Source of the DNA: Chloroflexota bacterium
Lineage (GTDB): Bacteria; Chloroflexota; Dormibacteria; Dormibacterales; Dormibacteraceae
DNA: 64,000 nucleotides
Direction of reading: 5' to 3'
Assembly (NCBI GenBank): GCA_005880915.1
Contig: VBIW01000040.1
Span: 61,797 to 125,796, forward strand
The position numbers were made by a program, and so were the translations under genes. Within the stretch, counting starts at the first letter, position 1. Each line of letters begins with the position of its first letter. The notes under the pieces are model-generated. The model searched no databases. It saw nothing but the letters and a program-made list of their open reading frames with translations, and had not been told where the DNA came from. Shown here piece after piece: positions 41,804 to 50,900 of this stretch.

Positions 41804-42643
41804 CTAGCCGAACGTGTTCCAGTAGTACATCCGTTCGAGCCAGCCTGGGTCGGTCCGGTAGGCCCGAGCGAACGACTCCACCGAGTCGACGTAGTCGTAG
41901 TCGTGGTTGTACTGGAAGATCGCGTTGCGCATGTTGTAGGGCGCGCCGTTGCGGACCAGGTAGCGCGCGGCAGCCAGGATCGCGTCATGCGAGTTGTGGA
42001 TGTCTCCGCCCTGCCCGTACTGGGTCCAGGTGCTCGGCAAGAACTGCATCGGTCCCTGGGCCCCCGCTGTCGAAACGTCTTTGACACGGCCGAAGTTGCT
42101 CTCGATGTAGTTGATTGAGGCGAGGTAGCTCGGGTCCACGCCGTAACGCAGCGACGCCTCGCTGTAGTAGGAGCGCAGCGCGCTCAGCGACTCTGTGTCG
42201 GTGTAGGCGTGGTTGAAGTGGACGTTGACCAGGTAGTACTGGTCGATCCCCGCGAGGATGTAAAGCGAGTGCAGCGCCGCGATGTAGTCCTCGAGCCCTG
42301 CTTGCATGTTGGGCGGCAGCAGCGGCACGACGGAGGACTCGACGCTCGCATACCCCGCCAGCTCGTACACGCGGAGCTGCTCCTGGCGCGCCGCCTGGCG
42401 AAACGCGTAGCCGGCGTTGGCGACGGCGATCTCGTGACGGATCGACTCGGCCAGGCCGGACGGCTGCTGCGCCGCCAGCGCCTGCAGCGACCTGGACGCA
42501 TCTTGCATCGCCATCTCTGCGGCGATGATGCGCGCCGCCTCGTGGTGGGCGTTCGGGCCGGCGCCAGGATCCTGGGCAAGAGCCGCATGCGGGAGCACGG
42601 CGAGGACAATGCCGGCCAGGATCGACGCGCCGAATCGAATCAG
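41804..42643 (-). CDS. Secreted lytic transglycosylase (SLT/MltB-like)
   Basis: 279 residues if translation begins at CTG 42643; the first ordinary start is GTG 42598. Only the longer form has a complete signal peptide (LIRFGASILAGIVLAVLPHAALA), and its CTGA overlap with the protease stop matches the coupling seen throughout this operon. The catalytic domain is at about 150-270: LRYGVDPSYLASINYIESNFGR with the catalytic Glu in YIESNFG, then GAQGPMQFLPSTWTQYG and ARYLVRNGA. It cleaves peptidoglycan with formation of anhydro-muropeptides. Confidence 0.82.
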   Translation of the reverse strand: MIRFGASILAGIVLAVLPHAALAQDPGAGPNAHHEAARIIAAEMAMQDASRSLQALAAQQPSGLAESIRHEIAVANAGYAFRQAARQEQLRVYELAGYASVESSVVPLLPPNMQAGLEDYIAALHSLYILAGIDQYYLVNVHFNHAYTDTESLSALRSYYSEASLRYGVDPSYLASINYIESNFGRVKDVSTAGAQGPMQFLPSTWTQYGQGGDIHNSHDAILAAARYLVRNGAPYNMRNAIFQYNHDYDYVDSVESFARAYRTDPGWLERMYYWNTFG

Positions 42644-44766
42644 GCGGTGCCCTCGATCGCGGTTAGGTCGATGCGCTGCTCGGGCGGCACCGCGGGCATG
42701 TCCTCGGGATACGGGTCCTTCTCGTTCGGCAGCCGCAGCCCCACCGACTCCAGAAGACCGCTGATCTCATCGCCCATCAGCTCGCCGCCCTGGTTGATCA
42801 AAGCCTCGACGGCCTGGTCGATCGCGTCCTTGTTCACGTACATCAGGCGCCAGTCGTCGATGTAAGCGGAGCCGAGCACCTGGGCGACGATGCGCCGGGC
42901 GCGAGGGTTGTGCAGCACCGCGCCTTCCCAGGTGGACTGCTCGTGCATACCCTGCGTGATCTCGGACACGGAGATCAGCTGCTCGCCGATGTTCGCGGCC
43001 TTGGTCGACATCTTGGGATCGAGGTCGTCGGCGCCCATCCCGATCGTGCCCACCATGCGGCAGGCCATCGCAGTCGTCATCCTCAGGTCGCCGAAGACGC
43101 CCGCCGAGTTCTCGCCGTAGAAGACACGCTCGCAAGCGATTGATCCCAGTCCGTGCCGGATGTCGGCCGCCAGCTGTGACCGGAACACGGAAAACTGCTC
43201 TTCGGTCGGCAGCGAGAGGTGATAGCCGCCGATCTCGCCCTGCGCGCTGGCGCGACGCCGGATCGAGAGGCGAACATGGGCGTGGTCGGGCTGGAAGTAG
43301 TGGGATGCAATCGCATGCCCCAGCTCGTGACGTGCAACCGCGATCTTGTCTTTCTCCGAGTATTCGACCGGAATGGCGAGGCCCGCCTCGACGTTGCCCA
43401 TGGCTTCGCGAATGTCATTCCAGTTGAATGCGTCGCGGCCGTCTTCGAACGCATACAGCAGGGCCAGCGAGAGCACCTGCTCGATGTCGGCCGGCGAATA
43501 CTTCTCGCAGATTCGCGCGAACTCGTCGCGCCTGCCGGGCGTGTCAAGCGCCGGGTCGTGCTGCTTCTTGTCGAAGTACAGCGCGGCGATGTCCTTGCGC
43601 GACTCGCGGTCGGGCAGACGAAAGACGATCTGTCGGCCGAATCGTCCGGGCCTGGTCAGGGCCTCGTCCAGCACGGCGGGCCGGTTGGTGGCGCCGATGA
43701 ACAGGATGTTGTAGTTGGGCGCCTTGAGGGGCCGGATTCGGAGCGAGAGCTTGCTGCCGTTGGCGCCGATCACCCGCGGGAGGAACAGGCCATCGAGGGT
43801 CAGATTCACCAGGCTGCGGAGCTGGCGAATGATGAAGCCCGGGTTGTCGATGCCGTCCATGAGGACGAGCAGCATGTTCAATCCCAGCTGGCCGCCGCCC
43901 ATCATGCCGCCCATTCCGCCCATCATTCCGCCGCCTTGCTGTCCCGAACGTCGCATGCCAAGGGCGTCGATCTCGTCGATGAACACGATGCATCCGCCCC
44001 AGACCTTGGCCCGCTTGCGCGCCGCGCGGACCATCAGGTAGACGCTCAGCGCGTCGATGCCGAGGAACATCCCGGCGAACGACCCACCGTTGGCGATGTA
44101 AATGGGCACATGCAGCGACGACGCGATGGCTTTGGCGAGCATCGTCTTACCAGTTCCGGGCGGCCCGACCATGAGCACGCCGCGCTCGCGCTTGCCGCCG
44201 GCCTTGGTGAACAACCGGCCGTGCTCGATGAGCTTGAGGATTCGCTTCATCTCGTTGACCGCCGCCTTCTGGCCGCGCACATCTTCGATGCTCACCCCGA
44301 AGTTCGCGTCGTCTGGGTTGATCATCGTCTTGCCGATGCGCGTGTAGAGGTAGAAGGGGCCGAAGAACAACATGAAGTTGGCCCCGAGGAGGAAGAACAG
44401 ATAGATCATCTGCGTGAAGATCTGCTGGAGAAGCGTGGGCAGGGCCAGCAGGGCGTCCGCCGGTGCCAGGCCGAACGCCAGGTCCATGACCGTGAAGTAG
44501 AGGATCGGGATCGCAGCCAGGAACAGCGCTCGCTTCCAGAAGACCGCGCGATTCGTTTCCACAGTGCGCTCGAGGACGTCCGACTCTGGGGCGATTCGCT
44601 CGCGGAGGATCAGGGAGCGCCGTACCATGCTCAAGATTCCGCGGGCCAGCAGCATGGCCAGCACCGCATACACGAGCGACCAACCGATGCCCAGCTGAAG
44701 TCCGATCAGGCCGAAGGCAAAGGCTGAGGCGCCGACGAAGATCGTGAAGATCCAGAAGATGATCAC
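42640..44766 (-). CDS. Divergent FtsH-like AAA+ zinc metalloprotease
   Basis: 708 residues. Four hydrophobic helices in the first 150 residues differ from the usual two of FtsH. Walker A is GPPGTGKTML near 201-210, Walker B CIVFIDEIDALG near 255-266, then a Gly/Met-rich insert (about 270-290) and a 60-residue insertion before the sensor ATNRPAVLDEALTRPGRFGRQI. The zinc site is HELGH at 480-484, with a third ligand probably Asp in FGDLRMTTAMACRMV near 560. It should degrade membrane proteins. It overlaps both neighbours by four bases. Confidence 0.82.
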   Translation of the reverse strand: MIIFWIFTIFVGASAFAFGLIGLQLGIGWSLVYAVLAMLLARGILSMVRRSLILRERIAPESDVLERTVETNRAVFWKRALFLAAIPILYFTVMDLAFGLAPADALLALPTLLQQIFTQMIYLFFLLGANFMLFFGPFYLYTRIGKTMINPDDANFGVSIEDVRGQKAAVNEMKRILKLIEHGRLFTKAGGKRERGVLMVGPPGTGKTMLAKAIASSLHVPIYIANGGSFAGMFLGIDALSVYLMVRAARKRAKVWGGCIVFIDEIDALGMRRSGQQGGGMMGGMGGMMGGGQLGLNMLLVLMDGIDNPGFIIRQLRSLVNLTLDGLFLPRVIGANGSKLSLRIRPLKAPNYNILFIGATNRPAVLDEALTRPGRFGRQIVFRLPDRESRKDIAALYFDKKQHDPALDTPGRRDEFARICEKYSPADIEQVLSLALLYAFEDGRDAFNWNDIREAMGNVEAGLAIPVEYSEKDKIAVARHELGHAIASHYFQPDHAHVRLSIRRRASAQGEIGGYHLSLPTEEQFSVFRSQLAADIRHGLGSIACERVFYGENSAGVFGDLRMTTAMACRMVGTIGMGADDLDPKMSTKAANIGEQLISVSEITQGMHEQSTWEGAVLHNPRARRIVAQVLGSAYIDDWRLMYVNKDAIDQAVEALINQGGELMGDEISGLLESVGLRLPNEKDPYPEDMPAVPPEQRIDLTAIEGTA

Positions 44767-45296
44767 GGCGGGGTCAGCTCACTATACGGGTTGAGGTTTC
44801 GGACAGCCAAGAAGACCACGATAGCGAGCCCGAGCGCGATCACGATGTCGCCGACGCTGTAGACCTCTGGCACCGGGTACAGCACGATCCAGTCCCCGAG
44901 CAGGTTCAAGTTGGTCTGTCCGCCCATCACCGTGTACTGGCCCATCGTGCCGTGCCTTGCCAGCGATGCGGCCAGCTCCGGCGCGACCGGCATGCGGCCT
45001 CCGTTGACAACGATCACGAGCAGGTTGAGAGCTGAACCGGCCGTCACGAGCCAGACACCGGGCAGCCGCTTGATGTGGATGATCGTCCAGACCACGATCG
45101 CCGCGAGCGCCAGGACGTAGAGGTACTGCGCACCGTCGATCCGATTCAGAGGGGTCAGGAGGACGGCCGCCCGAATCGCCACCGCGGCCAGGATCAGCCA
45201 GGGCCAGCGAAAGCGCAGCATCGCGAGGTGGGCGATCTTGCCCCCGGTCACCAGTCCGACGACCAGGCCGGCGACGATCGCAAAGGCCCAGAGCAC
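44763..45296 (-). CDS. DUF5317 family membrane protein
   Basis: 177 residues with five or six hydrophobic helices. The central NLLVIVVNGGRMPVAPELA motif and the later LNLLGDWIVLYPVPEVYSVGDIVIALG block are typical of the DUF5317 family, whose function is unknown. GTG 45296 directly follows the TAG of the M20 gene, and the stop overlaps the protease ATG (ATGA). It is probably an operon partner, perhaps a substrate or adaptor, of the FtsH-like protease. Confidence 0.8.
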   Translation of the reverse strand: MLWAFAIVAGLVVGLVTGGKIAHLAMLRFRWPWLILAAVAIRAAVLLTPLNRIDGAQYLYVLALAAIVVWTIIHIKRLPGVWLVTAGSALNLLVIVVNGGRMPVAPELAASLARHGTMGQYTVMGGQTNLNLLGDWIVLYPVPEVYSVGDIVIALGLAIVVFLAVRNLNPYSELTPP

Positions 45297-46481
45297 CTAC
45301 GGGGCTGCGAGTCGAGCGGCAGCTCCCGCCAACACCTTGACTCCGATCGGTAGCGCTGCCTCGTCGATGCGGAACCCCGGCGAGTGATGGGCCGGCGGAT
45401 GGTCTCCCTCGGGCCGCGCGCCGAGCATGAAGTAGCAGCCCGGGATCCGGGTGAGGAACTCGGCGAAGTCGTCGCTCACCGTGAGCGGCCTCCCGAGCAA
45501 GCTCGCGCGATCTCCGATCAGCTCATGGCCGACGTCGAGCACGGTGCGCGTCACGTTCGGCTCGTTCATCAACGGCACAGTGCCATGCACGAGATCGAGG
45601 GACGAGGTCACCTCGAACTCGCTCTGGGTTTCATTTAGCAAATCGTGCAGCCGATCGAGCGCCTGCTCGCGAAGCTCAGCGTTGAATGTGCGCAGGCTGC
45701 CCTGCACGAGCACGCCGCGCGGCACGATGTTCCACGCGCCGTCGCTGCTGATGTTGCCTACGGTCGTGTGGCACTGCACGCCTTCCTGCTCGAGTCCTTC
45801 GACCACCGTGTGCAGCCGCTCCACGAAGAAAGCCTGTGCGGCCAGCACGTTGCCGCGCCTGCCCATCATCCCGCCGTGCCCACCAGGACCAGCGAACTTG
45901 ACGTCAAACGCGTCGGATCCCGCCCAGAGCAGCCCAGGCTTGGAGATCACCGTGCCCGACTCGATGAAGCTCGCGATGTGGAGGCCGATGACGGAGTCCG
46001 GGTGGTGGTCGTCCAGCAACCCGCGAGCGATCATCGCCTTGGCGCCTTCGACGATCTCCTCTGCGGGCTGAAAAACGAAGAGGTATTTGCCGCCGACGTC
46101 CCAGATCCGGTCGATGAGCGTCCGCGCAACGCCGATCATGATCGCCATGTGCGCGTCGTGGCCACATGCATGCATGCGGCCGTCGATGCGGGAGGGGAAG
46201 TCGACATTGGGCTCTTCTTGAATCGGAAGGGCGTCAATGTCGGCGCGCAGCATCACGGTCTTGCCGGGCCGACCCGTGTCGAGCAATGCCACCGCGCCCG
46301 TTTCCGTCGGGCAGCTCTCGAGGTCCAGCCCCATCTCGCGCAGTCGCTCCTTGAGATAGCGCGAGGTCTCGTGCTCGCTGAAGCTGACCTCGGGATGCTT
46401 GTGGAAGTAGCGCCGAAGATCGACGACATCGTCGAGCACAGACTTGCTCGGTAGAGGGGTCCGGGCCTCTTCGTCAGTCAT
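45297..46481 (-). CDS. M20 family metallopeptidase / amidohydrolase
   Basis: 394 residues from ATG 46481, which overlaps the response-regulator stop by eight bases. Features of the IAA-amino-acid hydrolase/carboxypeptidase group: DLRRYFHKHPEVSFSEHET near 23-41, MLRADIDALPIQE near 77-89, MHACGHDAHMA near 102-112 with the Cys-x-His metal ligands, VFQPAEEIVEGAKAM near 134-148 with the catalytic Glu pair, and GLHIAS. It probably splits N-acyl amino acids or peptides. The substrate is unknown. Confidence 0.88.
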   Translation of the reverse strand: MTDEEARTPLPSKSVLDDVVDLRRYFHKHPEVSFSEHETSRYLKERLREMGLDLESCPTETGAVALLDTGRPGKTVMLRADIDALPIQEEPNVDFPSRIDGRMHACGHDAHMAIMIGVARTLIDRIWDVGGKYLFVFQPAEEIVEGAKAMIARGLLDDHHPDSVIGLHIASFIESGTVISKPGLLWAGSDAFDVKFAGPGGHGGMMGRRGNVLAAQAFFVERLHTVVEGLEQEGVQCHTTVGNISSDGAWNIVPRGVLVQGSLRTFNAELREQALDRLHDLLNETQSEFEVTSSLDLVHGTVPLMNEPNVTRTVLDVGHELIGDRASLLGRPLTVSDDFAEFLTRIPGCYFMLGARPEGDHPPAHHSPGFRIDEAALPIGVKVLAGAAARLAAP

Positions 46482-47274
46482 GGATCGAGACCAGGCTGTA
46501 GCCCCGAGCTGAGGCGTGGACGAAGGTGGCGCCCAGGCCGGGCTCGAGCTCATCGAGGCGGCGGCGCAGCGTGAGCAGGGCGGAGTGGACGGTCGAATGC
46601 GCGGCGTTGTCGCGGAACAGGCCGGCCTCGATCAGGTCGCGCGCCGTGGCCGGCTTGGAGCCCTGGGCGAGGAAGAGGACCAGCGCGGCCTGCTGCTGGG
46701 TCAAGCGGACGTCGCGCTCGCCCATCTTCACGCTCCGCCGCGTCGGGTCGAACTCGAGGCGACCGAACCGATAGCTGCCGGGGCGGCCGGTGCCGCGCTC
46801 GACCAGACGAGCCGCGAGGTCGGAGTAGATGTGCGCCATCGGCACATTGCCCTTGACGAAGTAGGAGCTGGCGCCGAGCTCATAGGCGCGGCGGATGGAA
46901 GCCGAGTTCACCTGCGCCGCCGAAAGGACGATCACGGGCAAGCCCGGATGGTGCTGCCGGATCCACGTCAGAAGCTCGAACCCGGAGTCTTCATGCTCGT
47001 CGAGCACCAGGTCGAGCAGCACAGCGGCGACCCGCTCGTGTTCGAGCAGCTCGCGCGCCTCGGGGGCGGAGGCGGCTACCGACGGTCGGTAGCCGAGGTC
47101 CTGTAGGTCGATCCTGAGCTGCTGGAGCATTGGCGCCTCGTCCTCGACCACGAGAACGGACGAACCGAGCACGTCCGCCGGGCGGTAGACCTCCAGGCCC
47201 GGGGGCAGGGGTGGCAGCCGCACCTCGCGCCTGGTGCCGCCGGCCGATCCTCGCCTGCTGGTTGGATTTTCCAA
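46474..47274 (-). CDS. OmpR/PhoB-type response regulator
   Basis: 266 residues. The receiver domain (about 38-155) has the acidic pair VVEDE near 42-46, the phosphoacceptor Asp in AVLLDLVLDE near 85, and the Lys in SYFVKGN near 140. The C-terminal winged helix (about 168-266) has RLTQQQAALVLFLAQGSKPATARDLIE and HSALLTLRRRLDE. It starts with TTG. It is the first gene of the minus-strand run down to 41804, so phosphorylation may control the protease and cell-wall enzyme through its own operon. Confidence 0.85.
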   Translation of the reverse strand: MENPTSRRGSAGGTRREVRLPPLPPGLEVYRPADVLGSSVLVVEDEAPMLQQLRIDLQDLGYRPSVAASAPEARELLEHERVAAVLLDLVLDEHEDSGFELLTWIRQHHPGLPVIVLSAAQVNSASIRRAYELGASSYFVKGNVPMAHIYSDLAARLVERGTGRPGSYRFGRLEFDPTRRSVKMGERDVRLTQQQAALVLFLAQGSKPATARDLIEAGLFRDNAAHSTVHSALLTLRRRLDELEPGLGATFVHASARGYSLVSIHD

Positions 47275-47280
47275 GACTCC

Positions 47281-47340
47281 ATCTACACTATTATTTACGA
47301 TTATTGACTACAGTAGAATCATCAAGTACGACCGGGGCCC
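47281..47340. promoter_or_regulatory. AT-rich divergent promoter region
   Basis: The most AT-rich stretch of this region. On the plus strand TTGACT (47304-47309), 17 bases and TACGAC (47327-47332) suit a promoter for the small gene at 47397. On the minus strand TAGTGT and TAATAG near 47285-47295 suit the response-regulator gene. ctac-a-gtag (47309-47317) is a small dyad. Confidence 0.45.
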
Positions 47341-47396
47341 CGCATACTTTCTGCCGGGCCCGGCACAAATTGGAAAAACAAAGGGGTAAATTGGGG

Positions 47397-47516
47397 ATGA
47401 CGTGGCGAATTAGAGTCCAGGGAATCGTCTTTTCGTTGGTCGTGCTGGGTGCTCTCGCCCTCGCGAGCGGCGCGCAGTGGATCGACGCGTTCTCCAGCTT
47501 CGATTGGGGCTGGTAG
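47397..47516 (+). CDS. 39-residue single-helix membrane peptide
   Basis: A short frame: two basic residues (WRIRVQG), a 17-residue hydrophobic helix (IVFSLVVLGALALASGA), then an aromatic, acidic end (QWIDAFSSFDWGW) outside the membrane. aagggg precedes the ATG by about ten bases and an own promoter is visible. It lies between two response-regulator genes. Unknown role; it could be a small membrane regulator. An in-frame TTG lies six bases upstream. Confidence 0.5.
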   Translation: MTWRIRVQGIVFSLVVLGALALASGAQWIDAFSSFDWGW

Positions 47517-47521
47517 ACAGC

Positions 47522-47956
47522 TCAAGAGTCTGAGTTTCGGCGCTCTCTGGAGCGCCGGATGGCGACCGGGAGAAGGGCATAGAGGTCCGCCCGGTCGACG
47601 GCTTTGCTCATGTAGCCGACCACGTCCGGGTCATCGGTACCTGACGGAAACACCGGGTAGGCCGTATAGAAGATGACGGGCACCTTCTGCCCCCGCGAGC
47701 GCAGCTCGTTCAGGAGTCCCCAGCCGTCCATCGGCTCGGGCAGCATCAGATCGATGATGGCGACCTCAGGCTTGTCGGTCTGCGCGCGCACGAGAGCCTG
47801 GTCGGCGTCCTCCGCCATCGACACTTTGTAGCCAAGCATCTTGAGGTCGGTTTCCAGGATGACTCTCCACGCGCGTTCGTCGTCGACGACGAGCACGGTG
47901 GATCCCCTGAGCTCCTCCGGGGTCGGCGCGATCGGCTTGGGCGGTGTGAACGGCAT
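47522..47956 (-). CDS. Stand-alone response regulator receiver domain
   Basis: 144 residues from ATG 47956 (the open frame goes to 47986 but would start inside the opposite gene). A single receiver fold: VLVVDDERAWRVIL near 19-32, phosphoacceptor Asp in AIIDLMLPEPMDGWGLL near 62-78, the Thr in VIFYTAYPV near 92-100, and the Lys in GYMSKAVD. No output domain. It is divergent from the large histidine kinase gene over a shared two-way promoter, so the two are probably a cognate pair. Confidence 0.85.
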   Translation of the reverse strand: MPFTPPKPIAPTPEELRGSTVLVVDDERAWRVILETDLKMLGYKVSMAEDADQALVRAQTDKPEVAIIDLMLPEPMDGWGLLNELRSRGQKVPVIFYTAYPVFPSGTDDPDVVGYMSKAVDRADLYALLPVAIRRSRERRNSDS

Positions 47957-47970
47957 CGCGCTTCTGGCGC

Positions 47971-47978
47971 AGTATATC
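47971..47978. promoter_or_regulatory. Two-way -10 element between receiver and kinase genes
   Basis: agtatatc contains TATATC on the plus strand, seven bases before the kinase ATG at 47986, and TATACT on the minus strand, 14 bases before the receiver ATG at 47956. Both -10 elements share four base pairs. Confidence 0.5.
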
Positions 47979-47985
47979 CGTGGCA

Positions 47986-50900
47986 ATGGCGCAAGCCCGG
48001 CGTAACACCACGTCCCACACCTCGGCCGCGCCGGTGAAACGTCCCTCCGCGACAGGTAAGCCGGCGGCTCGGCCGCGGGCCAATGTCCGCGAGCAGGGCC
48101 CGCACGCCGCGATCGTTCACGAGCTGGGTACCTGTGTCACCGAGGCGGACCTGGTCCAGGTGCTGTACCGCGGGCTCAACACCCGCTTCGGTTACGACGC
48201 GATCAACCTCCAGGTACTGGAGCGCGAGGGCTGGTACCACTCTCTGCCGATCGACTTCGGCGTGCTGCAGGACCTGCGGCGCCGCCTTGTGCGGGACTCG
48301 AACTTCGCCCGCCAGTTCGCCAACCCGAAGACCACGGTCCTGCCCCTTGGGTCGTCGCGCCTGGAGATCGGCAAGGGGCCGGGCAAGCGCATCAGGAGCA
48401 AGCTCGCGATCTGGGTCCCGGTGATGCACCAGGGCGAGCTCATCGGCAGCGTGATCTATCACACCTACCGCAAGCGGCGAGTGCCTCCGGCCGAGCTCAC
48501 TTTCCTCGAACAGGTCCATCAAAGCCTGGGCATCCTCCTGGCCAACGCCTCCCTCAACGAGCTGACTCGAAACCAGGCCCGCCGCTTCGAGGCGCTGAAC
48601 AGCATCGCCCGGGCGATGACGTCGACGCTGGACGAGACGAGCGTGCTGACCGGCCTCTACGACACGCTGCGGGAGCTCCTTCCGGTCGACCACCTGGAGA
48701 TGGTCACCCTGCAGGAGGATCGCGCCAGGTTGATGCGCGTGGAGAGCGATTCGGTGCCAACCTCGCGGTGGCTGCCGCCACGCTCTCCCGTCGCGATGAC
48801 CGCCCGCAATGTGGTGGCCGACAACAAGCCGGTGATCGTCCATGAACCGCAGAGCTCGCTCTGGGTCCCCCTCAAAGAGGGAGGCATCGCCCGCGGCGCC
48901 CTTGGCATCCGGAGCTCGAGGCCCTACGCGTACGAGGACTCGACGGCTGCCTTCCTGGAGCTGGTCTCGGACGAGGTCACACTTGCGCTTCGCAACGCCC
49001 GCAGCTACGAGGCGATCGAGGACCAGCGCCGCAGGCTGGAGGTGGTCAACGCGATCGGCCGCCGCCTCGCATCGAGCCTGGACCGCTGGTCGATCATGCG
49101 CACGCTGCGTGAGGAGCTCGCTGCATACCTGAAGTTCGACGGGTTCATTCTGGCCACCATCACCCATGCCGACGAAGGGCCGGTGGCGGAGGGCTACCAG
49201 TACGTCGGAGGCGTGGAGGAGGTCGTGCCGCCGGTCGCGCTGGCTGTCACCGGCCCCTCGCGCGAGGCGTATGAAACGGGCAAGCCGGTTCTGGTGCGCA
49301 AGTCGCCATGGGCGCGGAGCTTCGAGGGCAAGGAGCTCGAGCGCGAGGTCTGGACCGTCGGCCAGGGCGCCGCGGTGTTCGTGTCGGGTCCGCCGTCGGA
49401 CGAGCGAAGGGTGTCGCGCTCCTTCGTCTGGGTTCCGGTGCTGAGCGGCGACCGAATCACCGCGATGCTCTCCCTCCAGTCGTACACGGAGGGCGCATTC
49501 GACGACTGGCATGTCAAGCTGCTGCAGGACGTTGCCGCGCACGTCAGCCTGGCCCTGGCCAACGCCGACCACTTCGCCCAGGCCCAGACCGAAAGGGCCC
49601 GCCTCGAAGCGCTCCACCTGCTGGAGCTCGGCGTTGCCGGCGCGGCCGACGAGCGGCAGCTGGCGGATGGCGTGTTCTCAGTCGCCGGCGATTACCTCGG
49701 CTCGACGCACATGGTGCTCGCCTACGTTGATGTCGCCGGCCTCGTCGTGGGCTTCACCGCGCAGCGCGGCGAGGCCGCAATGCCAATCGGTCCGGTCCCC
49801 ATCGACGGCGCTCCTTTCTTCCGCCGCATGATCGAGGGCGGCGCCGAGGTCCAGGACGGCGTGGCCGACGAGCCGGCGGACCTTGGTGGACCGATCGGCG
49901 GCTACATATTCACCCGCTCGCCGAGCCACGTTGTGTGGGCGCCCATCACCCAGGCCGACCGCGTCGTTGGAGGCGTGGTCGCGATGCGCAACGACGGGGG
50001 GCGGTTCCAGGCCACGCACCTGAAGCTGCTCGAGGCGGCGATGCCCGTGGTGGGCATCGCCCTTCGCACGATGCGCCTCCACCACACCAACGAGCTGGCG
50101 CTTGCGCAGTCGGTGCGCATCCAGGAGCTCGCAGCGCTCGCTGGTCACGAGCTGATGAGCGTCGTAGCGAACATCGCCGACCAGGCGCGGACGATGCTCG
50201 AGTGCGCAGGCGCCGTGTGCTGGGCGTTCGACACCGAGGGCCGCGTCACGGCGACGCGGAGCAGCGGCGACTCTGCCGCGGAAGAGGTGCTGTCGTGGGC
50301 TGGGCTGAACTCCGACGATCGCGTCGCCCCTCCGGGCATCGTCAGCGGCACGGCACACGAATACGCGTGGAACATGGTCCCCCTCTGGTACGGCGATCGT
50401 CTGGTGGGCGCGATCGGCGCGGTGCACGCATCCACCCTTGTCGCGGAGCCGACCGGGGCAGCGCTCGATTTCGCGCGCCACGCCGCGGTTGCGATCGAAA
50501 ACGCGCGACTAGTGGCCGAGACCCGCGGCCGCATTCGCACGCTCGAGGCGGTCGCCGCCTTCACCGAGCTGACGCCGACTGAGCCGGATCGCGCCCGCTC
50601 CGAGATGGCGCGCCTGGTGAGCCGGGCGTTGGCCGGGTCGCAAGGCGACCTGTGGCTCATGGAGGACGGCGAGCTGGTGCGTCGATCGGACGACGGCGAG
50701 ACATCGCCGAAAGTTCCGGTAAGCGACAGCGCGCAGCTCTTGCGAGCCCTGACCGCGTCTGCCGGAGGCCGTCGCCTGCGCGCCCTCCTCGACCTGGTCG
50801 GTGCGCCCCAGGACGCGTTCGCCATCCCGATCCAGGTTGAGGGCAGATTTGCCGGCTTGCTCGTGGCGCGAATGACCGCCGGCGGCGCGGAGACGCGAAG

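Noticed and set aside
43219..44727. 502-codon plus-strand frame opposite the FtsH-like gene
   Set aside because: Shadow of a well-conserved protease gene; composition is repetitive and charged with no motif.
47746..49617. 623-codon minus-strand frame opposite the histidine kinase
   Set aside because: Shadow frame; only its last part coincides with the receiver gene, in a different frame.
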